DNA from: Saccharum officinarum
Lineage: Eukaryota > Streptophyta > Magnoliopsida > Poales > Poaceae
Assembly (NCBI GenBank): GCA_020631735.1
Contig: CM036223.1
Span: 4,998,191-5,062,190, forward strand
Reading direction: 5' to 3'
Length of the DNA stretch: 64,000 nucleotides
Positions within the stretch are counted from its first letter, which is position 1. Each line of letters begins with the position of its first letter. The position numbers were made by a program, and so were the translations under genes. The notes under the pieces are model-generated. The model searched no databases and was not told the origin of the DNA. It saw nothing but the letters and a program-made list of their open reading frames with translations. This document shows positions 23,092 to 35,200 of the stretch, one piece after another.

Positions 23092-26000
23092 TTAATTTAA
23101 CAAAGCATGGATAGCTGATATCGCACGCAGGCGAATTTCATCGGTTTCTTTTAATTCCTTGGCATCTTCATCGGCACTTCCTTCCACAGGCTTGAGTTTC
23201 TTCTTGAGAACCAGGGCCTTGCGAGCTTGGACGTCTTGTTCTTGTTGAAGGGTCTTGATAGCGTCAGGAAGATGGTCTTTTTCTTGCTTGACCTGAGTCA
23301 GGGCTGTTTCAACCTTTTCTAGTTCAGCTAGCAGAGCTGCCCTTTTTGCCGATAGGTCTAAAATTTTCTGTTCAAGATCAGCTTCGGAGGCTTGCAAGTT
23401 GCTGATGCTTTTATGTTTCTCATCGGCAGTTTGTTTCAGCTGTAGCATTTCTTCCTTAAGTTGAGCCTGAGCTGCTCTGTCGGCAATACGATGAACAGCC
23501 TTTTGATATTGAAGTTGTCTGCTCTCTAGATGGACTGCTGGGAAGATGATTTCTTCAACATCGGTAGGGACTTGGCCACGGAGTGTTTTAAAGATGGTCC
23601 TTGCAGGATCTGAATCAATCACCAGTTGAGCAGTATCTTGTTGCAGCAGATTTAGGAGAACTTCTAGTTTGCTATAGGTATCTGCCGATATTGCTCCCAA
23701 TGCCAGGGAAGAGCTCGCTTCTTCTCCGTCATCATCGGAGATGTCGATAGCAAAAGAAAACAAGCTATCGAGAGAATCTTGTTCCTGTGAAATAAAGGGA
23801 GTTAGGAATCCTATTTGTGATGTCTAGGGATATTATAAACCAAACAGTTAATCGGTTTACCTGCTTCAGGGCAATTTCTTGAACTTGGCTTGAAGGAGCG
23901 GTTTGAAAAAGATCATGCGAAGGATCGACAGGGGATGCTGATGGAATGTCTTCTACAACTTCATCAGTAGTCGGCCCTTGAAGTGTTAGAACAGATGAAG
24001 GAGCTGGTGTAGATTTCTGTCGCTTTTGTTGAGCTTCAGCATCGGTTAAAGCTTTGCGTTTCATTTGGACCTCAGTGACAATTGGCTGGGGGGCATTGAC
24101 ATGTGTTGATTGGGGAGCTTGCATACTTAGTGTGCTTGCCGATGTGCCCGTTTGTTGCTGCAAAAACGAGTATAAGATTGGATATTTAACAGAAAGAATG
24201 TAAAAATAAGAGAATACCTCTGAAGAAGGAGTAGAGGTCGTGGTGCTTGATATTGGAAGAGTTACTGATGACAATCTAGCTACAGCTCTCACATCCTGAT
24301 AGTTATATGTTAATATAGTATGCATCGACAGAAAAACAAAGTAAGCAAGGTTATTACCTTAAAAGCCTTGATTAGACTTGAAGCAACAGCCATTGGAGTG
24401 GCCTTGTATGTTGCTAGTCTTGGTCTGGAGGTGATAGTTTTGGCACGAGTCCTCTGGAAGGTTAGGGCCTCTAAGGTAGGGGCGTTGTGGCCAATTGTTG
24501 AGGCTGGAGAAATAGGGTGGAGGTTGCAGGGTCTTCCACTTTTGCTTATTGATGAAACTGGATTATCGGCCTGTTTCAGGGAAGATTAGTTACCAATATA
24601 CATATAAAAGGAAGGAGAGAGACAAAAGTTAAAAGGAACTCACTGCATCGTCAGGAACAGCGTAGTCGGGATCGATCATGTGCCGATATGTATGAACGGA
24701 TGTTGAAAACAACTGTTCTTTCCACTCTTGCCACCATTGCTTATATGACTCTGTGATGAAAGACGCTGGTGACCAGGCGGAGAGATCAACATTTGAAATA
24801 TCGGCATTAGAAGCAAGTCTTACTACTCTACTCCATTCAGTCCCAGTTGTAATAATTTCTCTGGGCTTAATTACATCGGCAAAGCATAGTTTGATCGGCA
24901 GTTGCCCAAAGGCTAATTGGCGAGACACTGCCGATGGATTGTAGAATTCATAAGTGATATGGGAATTCTTCCCGCTGCCAAATGTGTTTACTGGGATTGC
25001 TCTGGGGGTAATAATAGCCATCATAAGATCATTATCTTGGTTCAGATCACTATCGGCAAAATTGAAAAGAAGAGGGAACTTGTTATCCTCATCGATATAG
25101 GGTACCCAAGCTCTGAGATCACGAGGGAGACCATGGTAGAAATTCTGAAAAAACCTACCAATTTGATCTTCATTGGACTCTGTTCCAGGAAGGACGATTA
25201 TGGCTTCGCCGAAGTTGAGAGGAGGGCGTGTTGCCGATTCATCGTCTCCAAGGATGTAATCTTCGGCGATCTCTCGTGGGAATTCTTGGGCAAAGAAATC
25301 CCATTGTAGAAGTTTATGCATGTGAGCGTTTAACCACATATTGATGAACCACCACGGGCCTCCCAGATTGCCGATGGGTTCACCAAGTAGAAGCTTCTGG
25401 GACACTTGGTGGAGAAGGTGGTAAGATGAGCTCAGGAGGTATCGGCCAAGTGGGAATCTGACACCGTTGGCCAAGAGTTCCGCTGCTGGAAGGAAGGCGT
25501 TAGTTGGTCCTACCGATCGACCACAGAAGATAAACTTCTCCAACCACATATTCAGGAATATGGCGTGTTCCCTTTGGTTGACAGTACCAGTTTTTTGGTA
25601 CTCTTGGATGTATCCTGTCCAGCCTCCAATGTTGCGTGTATTTACTCTATACTCAGTTTTTCTACCAAAAATGTGGCCTTCATCGACAGTTGAGATATCC
25701 AAGCCGATGAGCATATATACATCGGCAAGAGTAGGGGCACATGGGCCATGACCGAACATGAAGGTATTTGTGGTATCTGACCAAAAATAAGCGGCAGCTA
25801 TCATCATGGATTCATTCCTTTGCATATCGGCAATGGATAGCCTGATACATTGATCTATCTTCCGTTCTGCCCAGAACACTTGCATTGATCTGTTGACTCT
25901 CAAGTACTAGTTTTTCCACCCTCTGGTAGGTTTGGGCCAAGATCGAAATGTATCTTTCCATAGATTCAAAGAGAAATTTTGAGCTTTGAAGGGAATACGA

Positions 26001-26233
26001 TTAGCTTCTGCGTTGATCAGGTCAGTTGGATCTGGATCACCCATTGGACCTAGGCAATGGAGGGGAGGTTGATTGGTTGGAATAACCAGTGTGTTGCGGA
26101 GTTCCTGAGTTTGGAGGATCAAGAAAATGGAAGAAGTAAAAAAAATACCAACTGTAAGAATTCGCAAGGAGCTAAAAGGGTCGAAGTAAAAGTAATAAAA
26201 ACGAACCGCAGGGACGTTGAAGTTGACTGCCAT
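23092..26233 (-). pseudogene. Spliced antisense plant-mobile-domain gene in the Tat element
   Basis: Six exons on the - strand, all joined at phase 0 with GT-AG introns of 60-102 bp: 26207-26233, 24644-26104, 24358-24570, 24218-24295, 23861-24157 and 23092-23784 (923 codons including stop). Exon 2 holds a plant mobile domain (aminotransferase-like, PF10536 type): MMIAAAYFWSDTTNTFMFG, CAPTLADVYMLIGLDIS, GGPWWFINMWLNAHM, LPRDLRAWVPYI. Exon 5 carries a bipartite nuclear-localisation-like KRKALTDAEAQQKRQK. Exon 6 is acidic, then a coiled coil (LKEEMLQLKQTADEK, ILDLSAKRAALLAELEKVE). One TAG interrupts exon 2 at 25907-25909, where Trp is likely. Plant mobile domains occur in MAIN-type host proteins and in transposons; antisense extra ORFs are known for Tat elements. 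Function unknown; nuclear by inference. Confidence 0.85.
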
Positions 26234-26385
26234 TGTTTCGAGAAGGATGAGGGCACGAGCTAGTGATTGGAAAATGACGATGGAGTGAGCTCTGGTGGGT
26301 TGAGGATGCGCAGTTAGGGTTGCCGCCAGAGAGAGAATGCCAAAGGTTGCAGTTTGAAGGTAGAAGATGAGCAGTTCGGAGAAAT

Positions 26386-26396
26386 CTATTTATAGG
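26386..26396 (-). promoter_or_regulatory. TATA box for the antisense gene
   Basis: The - strand reads CCTATAAATAG, about 155 bp upstream of the antisense ATG at 26233. Position and sequence fit a plant core promoter, implying that the gene is transcribed independently of the LTR. Confidence 0.6.
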
Positions 26397-26777
26397 CCAT
26401 TTGGGGTAGGGGTATTCTTGACTTATCTCTATGCCGTACGCGGATGGATCAAGGTGGTTCAGATAGATATGGTAACTGTTCGCACGACAATCAAGGGATT
26501 GTGCAGAAGATTTGATGGCATGGCAAGTAATCATGATTTGAAGGATATTTTGTACATGATCTTTCAGTTTTAAAATGGTGATGTTGCTATCATAAGATCT
26601 TGCCGATGGATTGTTATTTTGGAAAAATGTGCGATATTTACTGAGATACATGGATTAGATTTAGATTTGATTAAATTTGGTAACAGATCATGTTATGCTT
26701 GGAGAATGGGTTGAAAAATAGGTAATGGCAGGCATTATCTGGAGTAAATTTCGGAGCATCAATATCTTATACTCCGA

Positions 26778-26791
26778 AATTGGGGGGCATG
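26778..26791 (+). promoter_or_regulatory. Polypurine tract of the Tat element
   Basis: AAATTGGGGGGCATG directly precedes the 3' LTR start TGTTGACATCG. It is the second-strand primer site for reverse transcription. Confidence 0.75.
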
Positions 26792-27541
26792 TGTTGACAT
26801 CGTTTTTTAGCACGTGTCAAGATGGTCAAGAAAGGCTAATCAGCAGGGGAAAGATTATTGTGTAGATTGATAGCTGATGAAAAATGGGTTTGCTTATGAG
26901 TGGTAACGGCGTATGGGTCCAAGTTGAAATGTTGTCGATAGGGTTAAGAGTATTATTGCCGATGCCGATGAAAGATGGTTTGAAGGCTGCTGCCGATGGA
27001 ACTGGGATTTTGCCGATAAAAAGGAAGTCGATGAGAATACCATCGTGACTGAGGCGGACTATGGAATAAGATAGGAATTAAATTCCTTATATATGTTTAA
27101 TAGAGTCTGAGTTGTGTCAAAGTCGTGTGTTTCCATAGATGTGGATTTAGTATCCTAGTCGTATTTGGTTATGTTTCTGTAGATCAGGGTATAAATATAG
27201 GGTGAAGGGCAATGTAAGAGACATCAATCAATATATCAAAAACAACTTTTACTCTTATTTACATCTACTTTCGATGACTTCGTCAATTTACGTATTTTTT
27301 CTTTTTTATTACGAGTTCTCATCGATTCGGCGAGTTGCATTGCTCCAGTGCAATCTTCGGCAATCCTCGAGTTCCGCGTGAGTACCTCTTGGCCGTGACT
27401 TCCGGGCGTATCGCTGTTGTCAGGACCAAAGTGCTCGTATCTTCATCCTTGTCGATTAACAGGTCAAATCGACTGGCACGCTTTGGATATCGAATTCGGG
27501 TATTAGCCCTTTGTGTTTGCAGATCTACTTTTGCATCAACA
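26792..27541 (+). repeat. 3' LTR of the + strand Tat element
   Basis: The 750-bp LTR runs from TGTTGACATCG to TTGCATCAACA, with inverted ends TGTTGA/TCAACA. A TATA box, TATAAATA, lies at 27190-27197. The bases just outside (27542 on) read in the - strand as RT/RNase H of another element, which fixes the right border. Confidence 0.88.
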
Positions 27542-28575
27542 ACATGCCCTTCTTCTCTTTCTACAATGATTGCTGCACTAACCACCATAGACGTTGCCGC
27601 TATGTATAACATCTTGTCTTTGTGCTTCTTAGGCGGTGTGAGTATGGGTGATGGGGTGAGGTACACTTTAAGGCTTTTCAAAAGCCTCCTTGGCTTCCTC
27701 TGTCCACTCAAATTTTCTTGTCTTTTTTAACAGCTTGAAGAAAGGGAGTCCTGTTTCGCCAAGTCGTGAGATGAAGCGATTGAGGGCTGCTATGCTTCCT
27801 GTCAATTTTTGCACATCTTTTACACAGCGCGGGGGTCTCATTTCTATTATGGCTCGAATCTGCTTAGTACTTGCTTCTATCCCTCGATTACTGACCAGGA
27901 ATCCGAGTAGTTGTCCTGATGGTACCCAAAAACGCACTTGTTCGGGTTCAATTTCCACTTCCACTTATTTAGGTTTTCAAAAGTCTATTTCAAGTCTTCA
28001 ATTAGCATGTCTAGGTTCTTTGTCTTTATTACTACGTCATCAACATAAGCTTCTGTGTTGTCACCAATTTGTTCACCGAGGCATGTTTGAATAGCTCTTT
28101 GATAGGTAGCACTGGTGTTCTTGAGTCCGAAAGACATGGTTTTATAGCAATAGGCGCCAAACGGAGTGGTGAAAGATGTCTTGCTCTAGTCTTCTTCTTT
28201 TAGTGCAATCTGATGATATCCCGAATAACAATCAAGAATAGATAGCAGGGTAGATCCTGTCGTTGAATCGACAATCTGATCAATTCGCAATAATCCAAAC
28301 GGGTCCTTTGGGCAATGCTTGTTGAGATCCGTGTAGTCGACGCACATATACCATTCTGTCATGTTCTTTTTCTATACTAGAATGGGATTTGCTAGCCAAC
28401 CTGGATGAAGAATGTCTCTTATAAATCTTGCTGCCACTAATTTTGTAATCTCCTTTTGTATTGCTACCTTTTTATTTGGTGAAAATTTTCTTAACCGTTG
28501 TTTGACTAGTTTGGAGCCTTTATTGACATCAATTCTATGCTCAACCAACTCTCTTGGGACACCTGGCATGTCCAC
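27542..28575 (-). pseudogene. pol: Reverse transcriptase of the - strand element, truncated
   Basis: On the - strand: MDMPGVPRELVEHRIDV, KQRLRKFSPNKKVAIQKE, ARFIRDILHPGWLANPILV, then a stop where Val or Trp-Lys text is expected. It continues with VDYTDLNKHCPKDPFGL, LSILDCYSGYHQIAL, KTSFTTPFGAYCYKTMSFGLKN, AYVDDVVIKT (YVDD catalytic box near 28043), and RPPRCVKDVQKLTGSIAALNRF further on. It is interrupted by several stops and shifts and cut off by the inserted LTR at 27542. Confidence 0.85.
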
Positions 28576-28632
28576 CGACTTCCAAGCGAAGATATCTTTG
28601 TTATCCCAAAGAAAGTTAGTGAGCGCGAGTTC

Positions 28633-29300
28633 CTATTTAGCCGAGAGATGAGCACTGATGGTTGCCATCTTCTTAAGATCACTAGTTCCTAGGTCAATTT
28701 TCTTCACTTTGGCTTCTTTTGGTAGTGTGAGGATGCCAGGCTTCTTAGCAAGGATATCCAGTTCTTCTGGGTTCATCTGTGCAGCAACGGTGACAATTTC
28801 TTCTCTACCGTCAGCTGCCTGTGTTTTCGCTGCGATCTGGATTGCTTGAATGTCACAATCGAAAGCGGGGTTCAAGTCGCCCTGGAGGGAGAGTATTCCA
28901 TGAGGCCCTGGCATCTTGAGCAGGACGTATGGGTAGTGAGGTATAGCCTGAACTTGGCAAGTGATGGTCTGCCAAGGATTGCATGATATGATGTCTCAAA
29001 GTCTGCAACTTCAAATTGGATGAATTCGGTTCAGTAATTGGTTGGTGTTCCAAATGTAACAGGTAGAGTAAATCGTCCGAGCAGCATAACAGCCTTGTCG
29101 GGTACTATTCCATAGAATGGCACTCCTATTGGGGTAATCAACCCGGCAGCCCTATCTTCCTTAGCGTTTCTAAAAATATGATGTTGAGTCTAGCTCCTCC
29201 ATCGATCAGGACCTTGGTGACTATCATCCCTACTATAGTTGGATCTAAGACTAGTGGATATAGGCCAGCATTCCCAACGCTAGTCCATTAATCTTCTCTT
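28633..29300 (-). pseudogene. Protease and linker region of the - strand element
   Basis: The - strand carries LIDGGARLNIIF (aspartic protease motif) near 29190, followed by FRNAKEDRAAGLITPIGVPF and GRFTLPVTFGTPTNY, then the linker to RT with MNPEELDILAKKPGILTLP. A stop after TNY breaks the frame. The order relative to gag and RT is as expected. Confidence 0.78.
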
Positions 29301-29599
29301 GAAAACTAGAATGGGTACTGTGACCAATTCAGGTACCTTGGGACGGCTGGTTGAGTTGCCATGATGCTGTGGAGAGCCAGCTTGTCTTGGTGCTTACTTC
29401 TAGAACCTAGAACTCTAGAGAAGATTATTGCAACTGTTCCCTTCGGCTGTTGGAAACCTTTGTCTTCTGGTTTGTCTTCGTCTTTCTTCTTGTTATCTTC
29501 TTCTTTATCCTTGTTTTTTTCCTTTTCTGCATACCGATCAATGAAAATTCGGCAATCTCCTGTTGTGTGATTTCCTTGCGGGTGCTATATACAATGCAT

Positions 29600-31646
29600 A
29601 TTCTCAATGTCTTCAAATCTCCTGAATTTTGAATTTTTTTGTTTTGTCAGCCATCGTGACGGTGTTGTCTGGTCCACGCTTCCTGTCTGGATGTCTGATG
29701 TTTGAAAAATTTCTCCTATCCGAGTTGTCTCTATTGTTTTCTCGGTTATTTCTGTACGGAAATCTTTCCTTCGTCTTTTCTTCTACCATGATCATCTTTT
29801 CTACTGCGTGTCTGAATTCTTCATTGTTCCTTGAGTTCTCTTTGCAAAAATCTTGAAATTGCCATTTAGCCATGATCCTGTGAGAAAAGGCATTGATCAC
29901 TTCTCGTTCGATGATGTCATGTACTTGGGCACGTAATTCTTCAAAATGTCGATAATAATCCCTGAGGCTTTCATCTCCCTTCTGCTTGAGTCCTTTTAGC
30001 TCCGCATGCGTGATGGGATGTGTAATGATGCCTATGAAATTTTCGCAGAAAGCTCTTTACAAATCCTCCCAGCCTCTAATTGATCCTAGGTTCAATTTGT
30101 TGAACCATTGGAGGGGCATGCTTTCTAGGGCCATGGGAAAGAACAATGTCTTGATATCGTTGTCTCCGCCAGCTAGTTCAATTGATTGCAAGTAGATTCT
30201 GAGGCACTGCCTTGGTTTTGGTCTTCCCATCATATTTGGAGTGGTTTGATGGCTTGAACTTGTGAGGCAGTCGTACTAAAGCAAGTCGCCTTGAAAAATA
30301 GGGAAACCTATCATGCATTCTGGCTTCTCTGTGTTTTGACTCAGCCCCCTTCTTATCAGCTATCATTTAGCCCAGGAAGAAATCGTGGGGATGAGTGGTA
30401 AGATGCTTTGCTCCTTTCTTCTCTCGGATGCTTGACTTGATTACTTTGGGCATGGTCTCTTCTTTTCTTTCAATTCTGGCTCCCGTTTGGTCCTAGCCTT
30501 TTGAAGGTAGACCTCCTTTGGCTTTGTGATTCTTGGACAGTTGTTCTAGCAAGAAGCTTGGAACGAGTTCTTCCGTCATGTGCCTTCAGGGCCGTTGTCT
30601 GGAGAACTTCTCGGAGTTGTACTTGTTCCTCGTCAGGATGCAAGATCGCTTCGAGTTCTTCTAGCGCCTCTCGTATCTTGTCATAAGGAGCTCTGTGTGC
30701 TCCGGCCACGTGCCTCTCTTTGTCTTATCTCTCTGATTTCATCTTGTTGTATTCGGCCAGCTCTGCTTTGTATGTGTCCCAAGCTTTTTTTTGTTGCCTG
30801 GCACGGCGTCTGCGACCTTCTTTTAGTTTGTTCCTTCTTTCTCTAGCTTGTTTTTGGTCCTCAGACTTGCCATCGTACTCAGGAGCATTAAGTGATATGT
30901 TTGATTCTGATTCGTCCAAAGACCTAACGTCAGGTGCAGTTGGTGGCATCGATGGTGGTCGTCGAATCATGAGGACTTCTCGGGCTAGCTCTACCCCTAC
31001 CCTGCTAGAGTTGCTGACGACTTCAGTTAGAGCATCGGCATCACGGAACGCTCTGCCTTCTTGGTAAGGTAGAGTGATAGCTTCATCAACTAGTCGAGTA
31101 TTACTGCTCTGGGAAAGAGTACCTGGCCAATGGAGTAGGCAATCTTGAGATGTTATGGTAATATAAGGCCTTCCTGTGCTCTGGTAAGATGTAGCCTCTG
31201 TACTGGACTGGCTGCTTTTCAGAGTAAGTCTTGATAAGCCCTTGCCACGTTGTTGAGTCTGGTTGGGAGGCGACCCAACTTCCTAGAAGAACCTTGAAAT
31301 AGGTTTGAATTGATCTCTTGAAGAGTTGATGCTGTGTTTCAGAGTCCAATTGGAAAAGAACTCGGCTTGTCTCTAAAAGAACTCAGATTGGACCCCGAAA
31401 AGGAATCTGACCCGGATGCTAAGTCGAGTCTGATTGTCATCGGAGCCTGAGTCGATTCGGACAACGTAAGGCCTGAGAATCTTTTGGCGAGATCCCCGGC
31501 TAACCCCGTCGAAGAGTGAGTTCCTCGCGGGCCTCCTGAGCTTTGATGAGACGTCCTTGGAGGTTGCCCTCATCGCCCGCCTCGCAACCCCACGATCCGA
31601 AGATGAAGATTGATCCCGTTGGGAATGTCATGTTGTTGAAATCCAT
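29600..31646 (-). pseudogene. gag: gag of the - strand element, fragmented
   Basis: The ATG at 31646 starts MDFNNMTFPTGSIFIFGSW. Later fragments include YDKIREALEELEAILHPDEE, KFKPSNHSKYDGKTKT, and the capsid end VINAFSHRIMAKWQFQDF with NNEEFRHAVEKMI and an Arg/Asn-rich tail. Frames change repeatedly. The pieces are collinear with gags of rice RIRE2-type Tat elements as I know them. Confidence 0.78.
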
Positions 31647-31701
31647 AGAGCTCTTGATCGCGATTGCGCCGAAAGCCCCTACCTGGCATGCCAGCTATTG
31701 G

Positions 31702-32153
31702 TGTTTGACCACCGATAGCCCATCACGGGGGTACTCGGGACAGTTGTTCGGGCTTCGGCATATGCTAGAACTCGATGGTGAACGCAGAGATAGTCGATTT
31801 ATACTGGTTCGGGCCCTCGATCGTAATCGAGTAATAGCCTTTACGTCCAGTCGGCGTTAACCTTTACATTGGATTAATTGTGTTGTATTGTCTCCTCTTA
31901 CAGGGGTGCCCACGCCCTCTCTTTATATCGATAGAGAAGGTTGTGGTGCGGTTACAATCCTAGTCGGATCCAAAGAAGGTGTCCTGAACTAAATACAGAA
32001 GTTACTTTCTATAGGATCCTGCTAGTCTGACCTATTCTACTTGGGTTCGGTGTAGCGAACGCTGCACCTCTCCTTGCTCCAGTCCGTGGGCCAAGCCAGG
32101 GCCCACAACTTGTAGTCATATCGTTGGAGAACCCTATGGGTCCCGCATCGACA
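31702..32153 (-). repeat. 5' LTR of the - strand gypsy element
   Basis: On the - strand it starts TGTCGATGCGGGACCC (32153) and ends GGTGGTCAAACA (31702), 452 bp, followed inward by a primer-binding-type segment with AGCTGGCATGCCAGGTAGG. The - strand TATA (ATATAAAG) is at about 31921-31928. It is the same family as the solo LTR at 7717-8144, in the opposite orientation. Confidence 0.87.
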
Positions 32154-32269
32154 GGTACCTTGTCTACCACACTATATTTGTTTAATTTTAATTACTACCT
32201 TAATTAGTATCTAATTAGTTCTTGTTTGGCTTATCATTGTGCCTATAAAAGGTACAATGCACCGACATC

Positions 32270-35200
32270 CTCATAGGTTGCTACTATATGGACCAAAGGA
32301 AATGACCCCCAGAGATGTTTTGATAGGAGTGTGCTAGTGTATGCAAGAGGAGACTGCCCACTATATATCAAAGCATATCATGGTTGTTATGATCCATTGT
32401 CATATCCTTTATTTAATCCCAGGGGAGAAACTGGTTAGAATAAATTTATGCCATATAGTGGATCATCTACTGTTCAAGCTACTACTACTCCTGTTGAGCC
32501 TACAGGTTTAATATCCTTATATTAGTAGGGTAGATATAAATTCAAACCTATCTAACTTTGTACTCATTTTTCTAATAATTTTTCATTATACACAGATGAG
32601 GCTAAAAATGACGCTGACATACAGCAAGGTGAATACTTAAGTAGCCTTGTGGAGGAAAGTCAATCTAGAAAATTTGTGACAGCACGGGAATACTATTGTT
32701 TCTTAATGCAAGTTAGAAAGGGTCTTTTTAACATCATGTTATTCGGAGGACAACTTTTCCAGCAGTGGGTTGTTGACATGTATATCAAGATTGAGTCTAT
32801 GAGGCTTGATTGGTATTCTAACCCGCAAACCAAAAACTCATACGGGTGAACTATATCAGGTGAGGCAAATGTGTTCTTTGCAAAATTATATTAGTATATA
32901 ATTATATTATATATGTCATTATTAAATAATCACTGAAAATGGGTTTATTGTGCTGGTTGATGTAGTTTCTAACGGAGAGACCAGAGCTTCTGAAGTTGGC
33001 AAGAGAATTGTTTTTCCATGGTCTTTCCCGGGGGTGATCGTGACATGATGCAACGGTACCTTAATGCAATGGCCATTGCGCAGCGTTTTGGCAAACCAGA
33101 TTATTTCATCACGATGACATGCAATCCGCACTGGCAAGAGATAACAAAAAAATCTAGAGCCTGGCCAGCAACCACAAGACAGACCAGACCTGGTTTCAAG
33201 AGTATACAGGGCCAAGTTACGATCATTGATGGATTTATTGGTCAAGAAAAAGTACTTTGGAGATGTTGCAGCCTATGTGCACGTCACGGGATTTCAAAAA
33301 AGGGGCTTGCCGCATGAACACATCCTATTGATTATGCACTCAAGAAGTAAGTTGACAAACTCTAATGCATATGACAAGCATATTTGTGCAGAGATATCAG
33401 ACAAGGACAAGTACCATGTGTTGCACGAACTTGTGATTAAGCATATGCTACATGGACCATGTGGCGTCTTAAATAGAAAGTGTCCCGGTATGGTTGATGG
33501 AGCCTGTCAGTTTCAGTATCCTCGACAATTTTGTGAGGCAACACAATAGGGCAAAGATTCATATCCTTTGTACAGGAGGAGAGATGATGGACGGTGAGTG
33601 AAAATAAGAGGTGCTGAGTTAGACAATAGGTGGGTACTTCCATACAATCCTGGACTCCTTATGAGGTATAATTGCCACATGAACGTGGAGGCATGCTCAA
33701 GCATCAAAGCCTGTAAGTACCTGTTTAAATATGTATACAAAGGCCATGATCATGCTAAATTCTCAGTTGAAACTCCTAGAGTTATTAATGAGATTCGTCG
33801 GTACCGGGATGCTAGATATATATCACCGCCTGAAGTCGTGCACAGGATTTTTGGCTTTCATCTTTTTGGTGTATATCCCTCTGTTTTGCAACTCTAGTTA
33901 CATCTACCAAACATGCAGTCTGTCATTATTGATGAGTCTCAAAATCTACAAGATGTTATCAATAAGAAATCTTCAACTATGACTACACTCACAGAATACT
34001 TCAATATGAATCGTACTGATAGTTTTACAAGGACATTATTATATAGGGAGTTCCCAGAACATTACCGGTGGATCAGTGGTCGCAAGGTGTGGCAGAGAAG
34101 AAAGAATAAGGCAGGACAGATTGGTAGGATTGTGTATGCGCACCCAGCAAAGGGGGAGAGATATTTCTTAAGAGTGCTTCTAAACCATGTAAGAGGTTCA
34201 ACCTCATATAAGGATTTAAGAATAGTGGATGGCATCACATACTCTACATTCAGAGAAACATGTGAAAAGAGAGGGCTTGTTCAGACAGATAAATCCCTTG
34301 ATGACGCCTTGGTTGATGCTAAAACTTTTCAGATGCCAGCCGTACTACGGAGATTATTTGTAACTATTCTTGTATTTTGTGAGGCCACCAATGTACGTGA
34401 GCTATGGGAGAAACACAAGGATTCATTGTCTGAGGCTTATAAAAGAGATAATTCTAACTCAAGTGTTGTCGAGCAAATGGTGCTGAGAGACATTAGAGAT
34501 ATACTTCAGCCCATGGGGAAGGATATCAAAAATTATGATCTTCCTGAGCTCAATGATGCAGGTAGGTTTCATGCAAATGAATTTTTATTTTTAATAATTA
34601 TTCGATATTTTTCTAGCAAGATTAACATTTTTGCATTCATGAAAATTGACAGTTCAATTTTCCAATGACATGATGAGAGAGGTCAGAGAGGAGCTTTCCA
34701 TACAAGTAGACCAAGAACATTTGGATATATATAAATCTCTTAACAATGAACAACGAGTAGGATTTGATGAAATCATGCATCATGTATTGAATAACAAGAG
34801 CCGGGTGTTCTTCGTTGATGGTCCAGGAGGAACAGGCAAGACATTCCTATACAAGGAAATTCTTGCTAGAGTGCGCTCGGAGGGATTAATATGAATTGCT
34901 ACTGCAACTTCTAGCATAGCAGCATCAATATTGTCTGGAGGACGCACGACACACTCAAGATTCAAAGTCCCGATTACACTTGCTGAGAATAGCGCATGCA
35001 ACTTTGGAAAGCAAAGCGGCACCACAGAGTTACTTCGTAGGGCATCCTTGATTACATGGGATGAGGCTGCTATGACCTGTCGTCAAGCGGTTGAGTGTCT
35101 TGATAGGTCTCTGCAAGATATTATGAACGGTTCATTGTCGTTCGGGGGTAAAGTTATGGTGTTTGGAGGAGATTTTAGACAGGTGCTTCCTGTGGTTCCA

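Larger units (their letters stand above)
16204..27541 (+). mobile_element. Tat-lineage Ty3/gypsy retrotransposon, 5' end missing
   Basis: Order on the + strand: gag, protease, RT with RNase H, a second (archaeal-type) RNase H, integrase, a long antisense gene, polypurine tract and 3' LTR. A second RNase H and long extra antisense ORFs between integrase and LTR are known marks of the Tat group. Frameshifts and stops in gag, at 20137 and at 22147 make it non-autonomous now. No 5' LTR is visible; it should lie at or left of the gap. The right end abuts RT/RNase H sequence of a - strand element, so this copy inserted into it. The pentamers ATCGG and CCGAT are strikingly dense throughout. Confidence 0.9.
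27542..32153 (-). mobile_element. Second Tat-like Ty3/gypsy element, - strand, 3' half missing
   Basis: Reading on the - strand: 5' LTR (31702-32153), leader, gag from ATG 31646, protease near 29140-29220, RT from 28575 to the break at 27542. The break falls inside the RT/RNase H text VVSAAIIVEREEGHV, exactly where the + strand Tat LTR begins, so this element was the target of that insertion. The rest of its pol and its 3' LTR should lie left of the inserted element but are not seen, so a deletion or the gap at 16104 has removed them. Many stops and shifts show it is older than the insertion. Confidence 0.87.

Noticed and set aside
24320..24589. + strand ORF opposite the antisense plant-mobile-domain gene (also 25467-25751)
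   Set aside because: Shadow of exons 3 and 2 of the spliced antisense gene; it has no features of its own.
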